Assembly (NCBI GenBank): GCA_002238645.1 | Contig: MPMT01000029.1 | Span: forward strand, 1 to 52,938 | Origin: Alphaproteobacteria bacterium bin52 | GTDB lineage: Bacteria > Pseudomonadota > Alphaproteobacteria > Thalassobaculales > Thalassobaculaceae | Length of the DNA stretch: 52,938 nt | Direction: 5' to 3' | Shown here: positions 28,781 to 37,433 of the stretch, one piece after another | Position numbering within the stretch: the first letter of the stretch is position 1 | Layout: the number at the start of each line of letters is the position of its first letter | Position numbers and translations under genes: made by a program | The notes under the pieces: generated by a model | Told to the model about the DNA's origin: nothing | Databases searched by the model: none | Seen by the model: the letters and a program-made list of their open reading frames with translations, nothing else

Positions 28781-29160
28781 TGCCCGGACGCGGGCTGCAG
28801 GAGACAGCGGGGCCGCGCATCCGGGTGCTGATCGGCTCCAGGGTCGCGATCGGTCCTGGAAAGGCGGATCTGCTGGCTGCCATCGACCGGACCGGATCGA
28901 TTGCCGCTGCCGCCAGGGAGATGGGGATGTCGTACCGGCGGGCCTGGAGCCTGGTACGGCTGATGAACATCGACTTCGTCTCGCCACTGATCTGCAGGAC
29001 GACCGGCGGACGCGGAGGCGGAGGCGCCCGGCTGAGCAAACTCGGCCGCGAGGCGCTGCAGCGCTACCGGCACATCGAGGCCAAGGCGGGGGAGAGCGTC
29101 GCGGACGAGATGGCGGCGTTCGGCCAGCTGCTGCGCAGCCCGCCGACCGACGGACAGTGA
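28777..29160 (+). CDS. ModE-type winged helix-turn-helix regulator, DNA-binding domain only
   Basis: A 127-residue protein matching the N-terminal domain of ModE. The recognition helix region is IDRTGSIAAAAREMGMSYRRAWSLV, followed by the Gly-rich wing (TGGRGGGGARLSKLG). It lacks the C-terminal TOBE/molybdate-binding domains of full ModE, so it must sense molybdate through a partner or act independently. It starts within the metC stop and lies eight bases before modA, so it probably regulates the operon it belongs to and perhaps the distant Mo-hydroxylase operon. Confidence 0.87.
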   Translation: MMPGRGLQETAGPRIRVLIGSRVAIGPGKADLLAAIDRTGSIAAAAREMGMSYRRAWSLVRLMNIDFVSPLICRTTGGRGGGGARLSKLGREALQRYRHIEAKAGESVADEMAAFGQLLRSPPTDGQ

Positions 29161-29167
29161 GTGATCG

Positions 29168-29938
29168 ATGTTTCACAAACTGCGCCTGTCCGGTCTCGTT
29201 GTCCTGGGCCTGATCGCCCTCTGCACTCCGGGCCGGGCCGCAGACAGCAACGTGCTGGTCTTTGCGGCCGCGAGTACCCGCGACGCAATGGATGCCGCCA
29301 TCGCCGCCTGGCGCGGAGACCGGGACGTGCAGGTTCACGGGGTTTACGCCTCGTCGGCGGCGCTCGCCCGCCAGATCCAGGACGGAGCGCCAGCCGCCCT
29401 TTACCTCTCGGCCAACATCGCCTGGATGAATGCGGTTGCCGGGAGCGGCCTCCTGTCCGACCGGAATGACTATCTGCACAACCGGCTCGTATTGATAGCC
29501 AACCGGGAAATGGTGCCGTCCCGGCCGGTCGACAGCGCCGGCGACATCGCGATTCTGCTGGGAAATGACCGGCTGGCACTGGCGGAGACCACCGGGGCGC
29601 CGGCCGGGATCTACGCGAGGACGGCTCTTGAGACTCTCGGGGCCTGGGACTCGCTTCGCGGCCGGCTGGCGGAGATGAGCAACGTCAGGGGAGCGTTGTT
29701 CATGGTCGAGCGCGGCGAGGCACCCTTCGGCGTCGTCTATCGCACGGATGCCCTGGCATCGAGCGGGGTCGAGATCATCTGGGCCGTGCCGGGAGAGGCC
29801 CATCCGCCGGTGATCTACCAGCTCGCGCTGCTCAGCCAGGCCGCCGACAATCCGGATGCCGTCGACCTATTCCGCTTTCTGCAGTCCCCGGACGGTCAGC
29901 GGTTCTTCACCGATCGGGGTTTCGGGCTCGCCGGATGA
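29168..29938 (+). CDS. modA: Molybdate ABC transporter substrate-binding protein ModA
   Basis: A 256-residue periplasmic binding protein with a signal peptide of about 25 residues (LVVLGLIALCTPGRAADS). The oxyanion-binding N-terminus VFAAASTRDAMDAA, the YASSAALARQI stretch and the later APAGIYAR match ModA. It captures molybdate or tungstate for ModBC. It overlaps modB by four bases. Confidence 0.92.
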   Translation: MFHKLRLSGLVVLGLIALCTPGRAADSNVLVFAAASTRDAMDAAIAAWRGDRDVQVHGVYASSAALARQIQDGAPAALYLSANIAWMNAVAGSGLLSDRNDYLHNRLVLIANREMVPSRPVDSAGDIAILLGNDRLALAETTGAPAGIYARTALETLGAWDSLRGRLAEMSNVRGALFMVERGEAPFGVVYRTDALASSGVEIIWAVPGEAHPPVIYQLALLSQAADNPDAVDLFRFLQSPDGQRFFTDRGFGLAG

Positions 29939-30636
29939 TGCAGGGCCTGACCCCGCTCGAGACCGAGGCACTGGCGCTCAGCGCCCGTGTCGCCGGCTGG
30001 AGCGTGCTGATCTGCCTTCCCGCCGGCATCGCCGTCGCCTGGGTTCTGGCACGTCGCCGGTTTCCCGGAATGTGGCTGCTGGACGGCATTGTCCACCTGC
30101 CACTGGTGCTGCCTCCGGTGGTGGTCGGGTACGTCCTGCTGGTTCTCCTGGGCCGCAGCGGGCTCATCGGCGGCTGGCTGTATGCGACCTTCGGGGTCAC
30201 GCTGGCGTTCAGCTGGCAGGGAGCGGCGGTTGCGGCGGCGGTCATGGCGTTTCCGCTGATGGTGCGAGCCGTGCGCCTCTCCCTCGAGACCATGGACCGG
30301 GGTCTCGAGGACGCGGCACGCACGTTGGGGGCCGGAGAGCTGCGGGTGTGGATGACCGTCACCCTGCCCCTGTGCCTTCCGGGTATCCTGACCGGGACCA
30401 TTCTCACCTTTGCCCGCAGTCTCGGAGAGTTCGGAGCAACCATAACCTTCGTCTCCAACATCCCCGGCGAGACCCGGACCCTGCCACTTGCCCTGTACAG
30501 CGTCACGCAGGTCCCCGGTGATCCTGTCCCGGCCATCAGGCTGGCGCTGATTTCGGTGGCGGTGGCCCTGCTCGCGCTGGTGGTCTCGGAGCTGATGGCC
30601 CGGCGCATGTCGGCACGTCTCGGCACCGGTCCATGA
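29935..30636 (+). CDS. modB: Molybdate ABC transporter permease ModB
   Basis: A 233-residue membrane protein with about five transmembrane segments and the EAA-type loop LEDAARTLGAGELRVWMTVTLP. The characteristic ModB motif SLGEFGATITFVSNIPGETRTLPLALY is split by no frameshift and complete. It forms the dimeric pore driven by ModC. Four-base overlaps join it to modA and modC. Confidence 0.93.
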   Translation: MMQGLTPLETEALALSARVAGWSVLICLPAGIAVAWVLARRRFPGMWLLDGIVHLPLVLPPVVVGYVLLVLLGRSGLIGGWLYATFGVTLAFSWQGAAVAAAVMAFPLMVRAVRLSLETMDRGLEDAARTLGAGELRVWMTVTLPLCLPGILTGTILTFARSLGEFGATITFVSNIPGETRTLPLALYSVTQVPGDPVPAIRLALISVAVALLALVVSELMARRMSARLGTGP

Positions 30637-31721
30637 TCACGGTCGATATCGGCGTCCGGCTGGGGAGTTTCAGGCTCGACGCTGGGTTCGAGGCCCCGTC
30701 AAATGGCATTACCGCCCTGTTCGGCCGGTCCGGGTCTGGCAAGACCACCGTCGTCAAGTCAATTGCCGGGCTCGTGAAACCGGACCGGGGGCGGATCGCC
30801 GTGCACGAACGGGCCCTGTTCGACCGCGAGGCCGGGATCAACGTGCCGACCGCACGCCGCAACCTCGGGTACGTGTTCCAGGAGGGCCGGCTGTTTCCGC
30901 ACATGAGCGTGCGGCGCAACCTGCTCTACGGTCGTCGTGATCACGGCGGACAGGGTCCGGGCCTTGAAGAAACAGTGGCGCTGCTGGGGCTTGCGGATCT
31001 CCTGGACCGGCTGCCGTCCTCATTGTCCGGTGGTGAACGCCAGAGAGTTGCCATCGGGCGTGCGCTGCTTGCCGCTCCCCGGCTGCTGCTCATGGACGAG
31101 CCTCTTGCCTCGCTTGACGCGGAGCGCCGGGCCGAGATCCTGCCCTATCTCGCCGGATTGCGGCGCCTGCGCGATATTCCGATCATTTATGTCTCGCACC
31201 AGCTCGACGAGATCCTGGGTCTCGCTGACTGGCTGGTACTGGTCAGCAACGGCAGGGTGACGGCGAGCGGACCGGTCGAGCAGGTCGCCTCGGAGTGGCG
31301 ACTTTCGCCCGGTCTCGACCGGGACGAGACGGTGGTCCTTGCGTGCCGGGTCCGTGACCATGACCCCGACTATCACCTGACACGGCTCGCCTGGAGCGGT
31401 GGCGATCTCTGGGTGGCCGGTATCGATGCCGACCCCGGCCGCGAGGTACGACTGGGGATCAGGCCGCGTGACATCACGATCAGCCTTCTTGCGCCTGAGC
31501 AAACCAGTGCGCTCAACGTGTTCCCGGCACGGATCACCGGCTTCGAACCGGCAGGCAGGGCCGAGATCGACGTCCTGCTTTCGGCCGGTGACGCCATCCT
31601 GCGCGCCCGGGTGACCAGGCGCAGCGTGAGCGCACTCGGCCTGGTCGCGGGCACGCAGGTTCACGCCCTGATCAAGGCCAGCGGAATCGATGTTACCGTG
31701 CGCGTGCGTCACTCCGGGTAG
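30633..31721 (+). CDS. modC: Molybdate ABC transporter ATP-binding protein ModC
   Basis: A 362-residue ATPase. It has Walker A GRSGSGKTT, signature LSGGERQRVAIGRAL, Walker B LLLMDEPLASLD and H-loop VSHQLDE. A C-terminal TOBE domain (about 290-360, LNVFPARITGFEPAGRAEIDV) binds molybdate and can inhibit transport when molybdate is plentiful. Its last 13 bases overlap the 3' end of the convergent rhodanese gene. Confidence 0.93.
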   Translation: MITVDIGVRLGSFRLDAGFEAPSNGITALFGRSGSGKTTVVKSIAGLVKPDRGRIAVHERALFDREAGINVPTARRNLGYVFQEGRLFPHMSVRRNLLYGRRDHGGQGPGLEETVALLGLADLLDRLPSSLSGGERQRVAIGRALLAAPRLLLMDEPLASLDAERRAEILPYLAGLRRLRDIPIIYVSHQLDEILGLADWLVLVSNGRVTASGPVEQVASEWRLSPGLDRDETVVLACRVRDHDPDYHLTRLAWSGGDLWVAGIDADPGREVRLGIRPRDITISLLAPEQTSALNVFPARITGFEPAGRAEIDVLLSAGDAILRARVTRRSVSALGLVAGTQVHALIKASGIDVTVRVRHSG

Positions 31722-33298
31722 GCGGAAAAACTGATCCCCCCCGGCCGCGCGATCTGGTCGACGAGCGCGATTTCCCACTCGAGGTACTCGTTCATCGCAG
31801 CGCGGACTTCCTCTTCCGACGTTCGGTCGTAGGCGCGCAGATACACGTCGTCGAGTTCACCCACAGGGTCCGCCATGCCGGCCGCCATCGGCAGACCGGC
31901 CTGCTCCCAGGCCTGGGTACCGCCGGCAACAACCCGGATGTCGAGGCCGCTGTCGGCAAGGTCCGCGGCGGCAAGCGTCGCGGCAACACCGTCGGGCGAG
32001 GTCAGCACCACCGGGCCGGCGGGTGCGATCTGGCGGAGCTGTTCGACCAGGCGCGCCCGGATCGCCGGACGCGCGCCCTGCGGGTGTCCGGCCCGATGGT
32101 CGAGACTGCGCTGCAGGTCGATGAACAGCGCGCCCTCGAGCCCGCTGACCTCGATGGCGTCGATGGTGGTGACCGAACCGGGGTCGAGACCGAACACGGG
32201 CGCCGCACGCGGTCCCCGGCTGATCGCCTGGCCATCAAGCCCCGAGGCCAGAACCGCGACCTCGCATCCGCCCAGCTGCTCAAGCCAGCTTGCGGTCATG
32301 AGAGCCCTGGTGAGGCTGTCATCGACCAGGACCACCCGCGCGTTGCGAATCGCAACATAGGAGTCGGTGGCCTGAACCAGCTGCCCTCCCGGGGCGTGGC
32401 GGGAATCGGCAATGTGGGCGGTCAGGAATTCCTCGATGGTCCTGACGTCGAGGATGTAGAGCGCACGGTGGTGCTGCTCCGCCCGCCAGCACTCAAGCGT
32501 CTGGCGGTCGATCATGGTCACCCCGAAGCGCCGCGCCACCTGTTCGGCCCGTTCGAGTCCGACCCGGTTTCCCCTGCCGGTCGGTTCCGGCGCCACCCGA
32601 TCCTGGCCGTGTTCAAGCTCGAGCCCGGCGAGGTGCCACCCCATGGTGCCGTTTTCCAGTGCGAAGACCGGGTTCGGCACCCCGGCATTGATCAGGGACT
32701 GGGCACCGATGATGCTCCGGGTGCGCCCGGCGCAGTTGACCACGATGGTCGTCTCCGGATCCGGGACCGCGTCGTGGACCCGGTGCACCAGTTCCGCGCC
32801 CGGCATGTCCACTCCGCCCGGTATGTTCATGACCTTGAACTCGTTGATCGGGCGTGAATCGAGCACCGCGACCCCGGCACCTCCCTCCTGCAACTCGGCC
32901 AGCTGTCGCGCAGTGACCGACGGGGTGCCATAGGCATGTTCGATGAACTCTCCGAACGCCTTGCTGGGCACGTTCAGGCCGCTGAACAGTTCAAGCCCCG
33001 CGGCCTGCCACGCGTTGATGCCGCCTTCAAGCACGGCGATGTCCGCATACCCGTACCGCGACAACACGGTTGCGGCCCGGTCGGCCTCGCCTGCACCGTC
33101 GTCGCACAGCACGACCGGGGCCGTCCGGCGCGGAATGGCGTCGGGTGCCTGGATTTCGAGCCTGCTCAGTGGAATGTTGCCGCACAGCAGGATGTGTCTA
33201 CGCCCGAAACTGCCCTCTTCCCTCGGATCGACCAGGGCGAGTTCCCCGGACCCGGCGAGCCGGTCCCTGAGCGTGGTGGCGGTTATTCTCGCAGTCAT
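31709..33298 (-). CDS. Four-domain rhodanese-like sulfurtransferase
   Basis: A 529-residue cytoplasmic protein with four rhodanese domains. Domain 1 (about 5-105) has Cys65 (VLCDDGAG). Domain 2 (125-228) has the classic loop CAGRTRS with Cys189. Domain 3 (260-352) has Asp326 at the cysteine position. Domain 4 (378-470) has Ser434. So two domains can carry a persulfide and two are probably structural or ligand-binding. Rhodaneses move sulfane sulfur between thiols. The start overlaps the thiol dioxygenase stop by four bases, which suggests persulfide transfer linked to thiol oxidation. The C-terminal tail of about 50 residues is acidic and helical. Confidence 0.9.
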   Translation of the reverse strand: MTARITATTLRDRLAGSGELALVDPREEGSFGRRHILLCGNIPLSRLEIQAPDAIPRRTAPVVLCDDGAGEADRAATVLSRYGYADIAVLEGGINAWQAAGLELFSGLNVPSKAFGEFIEHAYGTPSVTARQLAELQEGGAGVAVLDSRPINEFKVMNIPGGVDMPGAELVHRVHDAVPDPETTIVVNCAGRTRSIIGAQSLINAGVPNPVFALENGTMGWHLAGLELEHGQDRVAPEPTGRGNRVGLERAEQVARRFGVTMIDRQTLECWRAEQHHRALYILDVRTIEEFLTAHIADSRHAPGGQLVQATDSYVAIRNARVVLVDDSLTRALMTASWLEQLGGCEVAVLASGLDGQAISRGPRAAPVFGLDPGSVTTIDAIEVSGLEGALFIDLQRSLDHRAGHPQGARPAIRARLVEQLRQIAPAGPVVLTSPDGVAATLAAADLADSGLDIRVVAGGTQAWEQAGLPMAAGMADPVGELDDVYLRAYDRTSEEEVRAAMNEYLEWEIALVDQIARPGGISFSAYPE

Positions 33299-33855
33299 CC
33301 TGTCGTCTCCCTGGTTCGTTCCGCCCCGCCGTCATCCGCATGGATCGGCACGGATCGCTGCTGGTCCTCGAAGGCCTGGCCGTACAGATGCAGGTGCATC
33401 AGCGGTGCCTTGCCCGGGCTCGCGATGGCGTGGATGTCGTCCGGCATCAGGCACAGACCCTCACCCGGTCCGATCGCAACCTCGCGGACCAGTTCGAACC
33501 TGTCTGGCCCGAGCCGGCGGTACAGCCGGTTGAGCTCGATCCCGTGGATACCGACGATCACGGCCCACGTCCCATGGTCATGTGGCGGGGTCTCGCAGTC
33601 GCCGTCGCTGGAAAACAGGTAGAGCGCGTGGCTGCCATCCGGCTCGCAATGGAGCAGACGGGTATCCTGTTCGTCGTCCCCGGTGGCTGGAAACTCCTCG
33701 TGCGGAAACAGCTCGGTGCGCCGTGCCAGGGCAACCAGCTGTGCCCGAATCTCCCGCAACACCACCCGGTCGATCCCGGACCGTTGTGCGGTACGGGTCC
33801 GGATGCGATTCATGGTTGCGCGCACCTCTCGGATACGCTCATCCGTTTCTGTCAT
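33295..33855 (-). CDS. Cysteine dioxygenase-family thiol dioxygenase (cupin)
   Basis: A 186-residue cupin with the three-histidine iron site of thiol dioxygenases: His92 and His94 (PPHDHGTWAV) and His142 (MPDDIHAI), followed by MHLHLYG. These enzymes add O2 to a thiol to give a sulfinic acid; cysteine and 3-mercaptopropionate are the known substrates. Four-base overlaps connect it to the ABC-F gene upstream and the four-domain rhodanese downstream. The rhodanese partner suggests that the substrate could be a persulfide or that sulfur is diverted to transfer rather than to waste. Confidence 0.87.
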   Translation of the reverse strand: MTETDERIREVRATMNRIRTRTAQRSGIDRVVLREIRAQLVALARRTELFPHEEFPATGDDEQDTRLLHCEPDGSHALYLFSSDGDCETPPHDHGTWAVIVGIHGIELNRLYRRLGPDRFELVREVAIGPGEGLCLMPDDIHAIASPGKAPLMHLHLYGQAFEDQQRSVPIHADDGGAERTRETTG

Positions 33856-35738
33856 TCCGCCGCCATCCGTTCTGCCGCTTCGAGTGCTTCCACCGCCTCG
33901 AACCAGCGCTGTTCGGCCGTCTCGATCTCGCGGTCGATTTCCTTCTTGCGTCGCGCAAGCGCGACGCCGTCCATTCCCGCCTGCTCCCAGGTTTCGGGAT
34001 CAGCAAGACGATCGACGAGGTTCCGGCGTTGTGCCGTCAGTTCATCGAGCTGTCGTTCGGCACTCCGTGCCGCCCGGCGCACACTGGCGGTGTCCCGGCG
34101 GCGGTCCGCGGCCGCCCGGCGCGCTGCCTGGCGGCGCGACCCGCCGGTCCGGACGGTTCCACGTTCCTCCCTGGTCCGGGCATGCCGCTCCGCGTACTCG
34201 TCGAGGTCACCATCGAAGGGCCTGACGGTGCCATCCGCGACCAGCCAGAGCCGGTCGACGGTCATCTGCAGGATCCTGCGGTCGTGGCTGATGACGATCA
34301 CGGCGCCGGGAAACTCGTGCAGTGCCTGGACCAGGGCATCCCGGGCGTCGATATCAAGGTGATTGGTCGGTTCGTCCAGGATGAGGACATGCGGCGCATC
34401 GTGGGTGGCGCATGCGATGGCGAGCCTGGCCCGTTCCCCGCCCGACATGAAACGCGCGGGCGTCGTCTGGGCGTCCAGGACAAGTCCGAAACCGCCGAGC
34501 CGGGCCCTGACGCGGTCCATCGAGGCATCCGGCATCAGCCGTGCCATGTGATCACAGGCCGAAAGATCCGGATCGAGATCCTCGATCTGGTGCTGTGCAA
34601 AATAGCCGGTCCGCAGGCGTCGGGCCCGGTGAAGCGTTCCCGAGAACGCCGGCAACCGGTCGGCGACGAGCCGGGCGAGAGTCGACTTGCCGTTGCCGTT
34701 GCGGCCAAGCACCCCGATCCGGTCGTCGGGATCGAGCCGCAGGTCAATGCCGCGCAGCACCGGTTGACCGGGATCGTAGCCGGTCGAGACCCCGTCCATG
34801 GTCACCAGCGGCGGAGCCAGTTCCCCCGGGACCGGGAAGCTGAAAACCGTGCTCGGCTCACTCGCGGCCGGCGGCGGGATCTCGAGCCTGCTCAGTGCCT
34901 TCAGCCTGCTCTGGGCCTGGCGGGCCTTGCTGGCCTTGTAGCGGAAACGGTCAACGAAGGCCTGCATGTGCCGACGCTGTTCCTCGCGTTTTCGCGCGGT
35001 TGCGGCATCCAGGGCCCGGCGTTCCTCGCGCACGCGTTCGAATGCATCGTAGGAGCCGCGGTAGAAGACAAGCCGGGCGTTCTCGATGTGGAGAATGCCC
35101 GTGACCACGCGGTTCAACAGGTCGCGGTCGTGGCTGACCAGGATCAGGGTACCGGGGTATCGGGCGAGATGCGCCTCCAGCCACAGGGCAGCCTCGAGAT
35201 CGAGGTGATTGGTCGGTTCGTCAAGCAGCAGCAGCTGTGGCCGTGCGAACAGGACGGCGGCAAGCGCCACCCGCATTCGCCAGCCGCCGGAAAACCCGGA
35301 CAGCGGCCGGCTCATCGCGATCTCGTCGAAACCGAGCCCGGCAAGGATGCGGGCGGCCCTCGACGGAGCCGCGTGGGCCCCGATGTCGGCAAGCCGTGTC
35401 TGGATCTCGGCGATGCGTCGCGGGTCGCTTGCCTCGTCAGCCTCCGCCAGCAGCGTCGCGCGTTCACGATCGACGGCGACAACGAACTCAAGCGGGGACG
35501 CCGATCCGCCCGGTGCTTCCTGACGCACCATGCCGATGTCGCGGCCGGTCGCTCCCTCGATGTCGATCGAGCCCTGGTCGGGTTGGAGTCCCCCGGTGAG
35601 CAGCGTCAGCAGGGTCGTCTTGCCGGTTCCGTTCCTGCCGGTCAGCCCGACCCGGTGGCCGGCCGGGACAATCGCGCTTGTCTGGTCGAACAGCAGTCGT
35701 CCCGCCATGCGGAACGTCATGTCGCGAATGCGGATCAT
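33852..35738 (-). CDS. ABC-F family ATPase (ribosome-associated, Uup/YheS type)
   Basis: A 628-residue soluble protein with two ABC domains and no membrane segment. Domain 1 has GRNGTGKTT, FSGGWRMRVALA and LLLLDEPTNHLD. Domain 2 has GRNGNGKST, MSGGERARLAIA and LILDEPTNHLD. The linker between them (about 230-310) is the charged arm used at the ribosomal E site. The C-terminal 100 residues form an Arg/Glu-rich coiled coil, as in Uup. ABC-F proteins rescue stalled ribosomes or confer antibiotic protection. The ATG at 35738 is chosen because MIRIRDMTF is the family N-terminus. Confidence 0.92.
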   Translation of the reverse strand: MIRIRDMTFRMAGRLLFDQTSAIVPAGHRVGLTGRNGTGKTTLLTLLTGGLQPDQGSIDIEGATGRDIGMVRQEAPGGSASPLEFVVAVDRERATLLAEADEASDPRRIAEIQTRLADIGAHAAPSRAARILAGLGFDEIAMSRPLSGFSGGWRMRVALAAVLFARPQLLLLDEPTNHLDLEAALWLEAHLARYPGTLILVSHDRDLLNRVVTGILHIENARLVFYRGSYDAFERVREERRALDAATARKREEQRRHMQAFVDRFRYKASKARQAQSRLKALSRLEIPPPAASEPSTVFSFPVPGELAPPLVTMDGVSTGYDPGQPVLRGIDLRLDPDDRIGVLGRNGNGKSTLARLVADRLPAFSGTLHRARRLRTGYFAQHQIEDLDPDLSACDHMARLMPDASMDRVRARLGGFGLVLDAQTTPARFMSGGERARLAIACATHDAPHVLILDEPTNHLDIDARDALVQALHEFPGAVIVISHDRRILQMTVDRLWLVADGTVRPFDGDLDEYAERHARTREERGTVRTGGSRRQAARRAAADRRRDTASVRRAARSAERQLDELTAQRRNLVDRLADPETWEQAGMDGVALARRKKEIDREIETAEQRWFEAVEALEAAERMAAE

Positions 35739-35800
35739 GCCTGCCTGATACCACTGCTGACCGGACGGTGCCACTTCCCGCCTGTCGGAGCCATCATCGG

Positions 35801-36967
35801 CTAAGTCACGGTATGGCGGGCTGCAAAGTCCTCGTCGATCCTGACACCCAGCCCGGGTTCGTCAGGGATGTCCACGAACCCGTCCCTGACGACAGGCGGG
35901 TTCGTGGACAGTTCGAACAACAGGGGGTTGGCGCCGAGAGAATACTCGAGGATGTGAGCGGCCGGCGATGCGGCGGAAACGTGCAGACCGGCGGCGAACA
36001 TCAGGGCTCCGCCCCACAGGTGCGGTGCGAGCCGGATCTGCCAGGCACTGGCAATGGCGGCGATCCTGACCGCTTCGGTAATGCCGCCGCAGATCGCGAG
36101 GTCGGGCTGGAAGATGTCGGCAGCCCGCAATTCCGCGAGATCGCGGAAGGCAAACCTCGTGCTCTCGCTCTCGCCGGTGGCGATCGGGATATCGGTGGAA
36201 GCACGAACCTCCGCAAGTCCCCGCTTGTCGTCGGCGGTGACCGGTTCCTCGAACCAGGCGATGTCGCACGGCTCGACCAGGCGACAGAAACGCTTGGCCT
36301 CGGCCACGCCGAAAGTTCCATGCGCATCGCACATGATATCTATGTCAGGGCCGAGCGCCTCGCGGGCCGCGTGGACCCGTTCGGCAGAGTGGCGTGGTTC
36401 ACCGTCGGCAACACCGACCCGCATCTTGACGGCACGAAACCCACCACGCTCGACATAGGACTGCAACTGGCGTCCGATTTCCGCAGCGGGCGCCCAGCCG
36501 CCGGAAGCATAGGCGGGCATCCGGCGGTGCCGGCGTCCACCGAGCAGCCGCCACACTGGCGCGCCGAGCGACCGGCCGAGAATGTCCCACAGCGCCATGT
36601 CGATGCCGCTGATCGCGGAGACGGTGATGCCGCGCCGGCCCAGCACCGGAAACACGTGGCCGCGATCGAGTGCGTAGTGTCCCCGGACTCCGCTGTACAT
36701 CATCTCCCACAACCGCGCGATGTTCCGAGGGTCCTCGCCGATCAGCGCCGGTCCCAGTTCCCGCTCGACCAGCACCGCAAGCGCCCGGTTGTCCCCGGCA
36801 CTCGCGACCGTGGCCTTGGCCTCGCCGTATCCGACCACGCCGCACTCGGTCCCGATTCTGACCAGTGTCATGTCGAAGCTGCTGGCCACGCCGAAATCGG
36901 AGCGATGGCGTTGCTCTTCGGGTATCGGAACGCGGATCCAGCGTGCGGTGACCGAGGCTATCTTCAT
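35801..36967 (-). CDS. Enolase-superfamily mandelate racemase/muconate lactonizing-type enzyme
   Basis: A 388-residue acid-sugar or acid racemase/dehydratase-type enzyme. Metal ligands are Asp214 (IMCDAHGTF), Glu240 (WFEEP) and Glu266 (ATGESE). The mandelate racemase-type Asp289/His316 dyad is present (FQPDLAICGG and APHLWGG). On the second strand the usual Lys-x-Lys is Lys181-Met-Arg183, so one general base is replaced by Arg. That favours a dehydratase or one-base chemistry over racemisation; the substrate cannot be assigned. No neighbour defines a sugar-acid pathway. The start is 26 bases from the 3' end of the tRNA-Arg gene. Confidence 0.88.
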   Translation of the reverse strand: MKIASVTARWIRVPIPEEQRHRSDFGVASSFDMTLVRIGTECGVVGYGEAKATVASAGDNRALAVLVERELGPALIGEDPRNIARLWEMMYSGVRGHYALDRGHVFPVLGRRGITVSAISGIDMALWDILGRSLGAPVWRLLGGRRHRRMPAYASGGWAPAAEIGRQLQSYVERGGFRAVKMRVGVADGEPRHSAERVHAAREALGPDIDIMCDAHGTFGVAEAKRFCRLVEPCDIAWFEEPVTADDKRGLAEVRASTDIPIATGESESTRFAFRDLAELRAADIFQPDLAICGGITEAVRIAAIASAWQIRLAPHLWGGALMFAAGLHVSAASPAAHILEYSLGANPLLFELSTNPPVVRDGFVDIPDEPGLGVRIDEDFAARHTVT

Positions 36968-36992
36968 GGCGGCGCTCCGGGCGGAAGCGGTA

Positions 36993-37069
36993 TGGCGACC
37001 CCGGCAGGACTCGAACCTGCAACTCCCTGCTTAGAAGGCAGGTGCTCTATCCGGTTGAGCTACGGGGCC
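36993..37069 (-). tRNA. tRNA-Arg (anticodon TCT)
   Basis: The minus strand folds as a complete cloverleaf. The acceptor is GGCCCCG/CGGGGTC with one G-U pair, the anticodon stem CCTGC/GCAGG holds loop CTTCTAA (anticodon TCT, reading AGA/AGG), and the T arm is GCAGG-TTCGAGT-CCTGC. The discriminator is G and the CCA end is encoded (36993-36995). Confidence 0.96.
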
Positions 37070-37075
37070 GTTGGA

Positions 37076-37381
37076 TCAATGGGTCCAGGCATCCATCCTG
37101 TCGAAGGCGAAGTTGTCGGCGTACGCCTTCGGTTTCGACACCGCGGTTCGCGGTTCCCGGATCTCGTACACCAGGTTGTTGCGTTCCGCGTACGCGATCG
37201 CCTCCTCACGGGTCTCGAACCGCAGCCTTACCTGGCGACGGGTGTCACCTGCCGCGACCCAGCCCATCAGCGGTTCCGGGCGACGGGCGGTCTCGGGCAC
37301 GTGTTCGAGAACCCAGTTGCGGGTGCCCTGCTTGCCCGACTGCATCGCGGTTCTCGCCGGGCGGTAGATTCGGACGGTCAT
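37076..37381 (-). CDS. NADH dehydrogenase complex I accessory subunit, NDUFS4-like (ETC complex I subunit)
   Basis: A 101-residue protein of the ETC complex I subunit family, homologous to mitochondrial NDUFS4 (18-kDa subunit). The typical pattern is VRIYRPARTAMQSGK near the N-terminus, then LMGWVAAGDT and TREEAIAYAERNNLVYEI. It is found in alphaproteobacterial complex I and stabilises the NADH-binding arm. It is encoded alone between two tRNA genes, seven bases from tRNA-Arg, away from any nuo operon, as is usual for this gene. Confidence 0.92.
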   Translation of the reverse strand: MTVRIYRPARTAMQSGKQGTRNWVLEHVPETARRPEPLMGWVAAGDTRRQVRLRFETREEAIAYAERNNLVYEIREPRTAVSKPKAYADNFAFDRMDAWTH

Positions 37382-37433
37382 GGAACGGTCCCCCGGGGCT
37401 GGTCCGCATGCAGGTGCGGACAGGATGACACGC

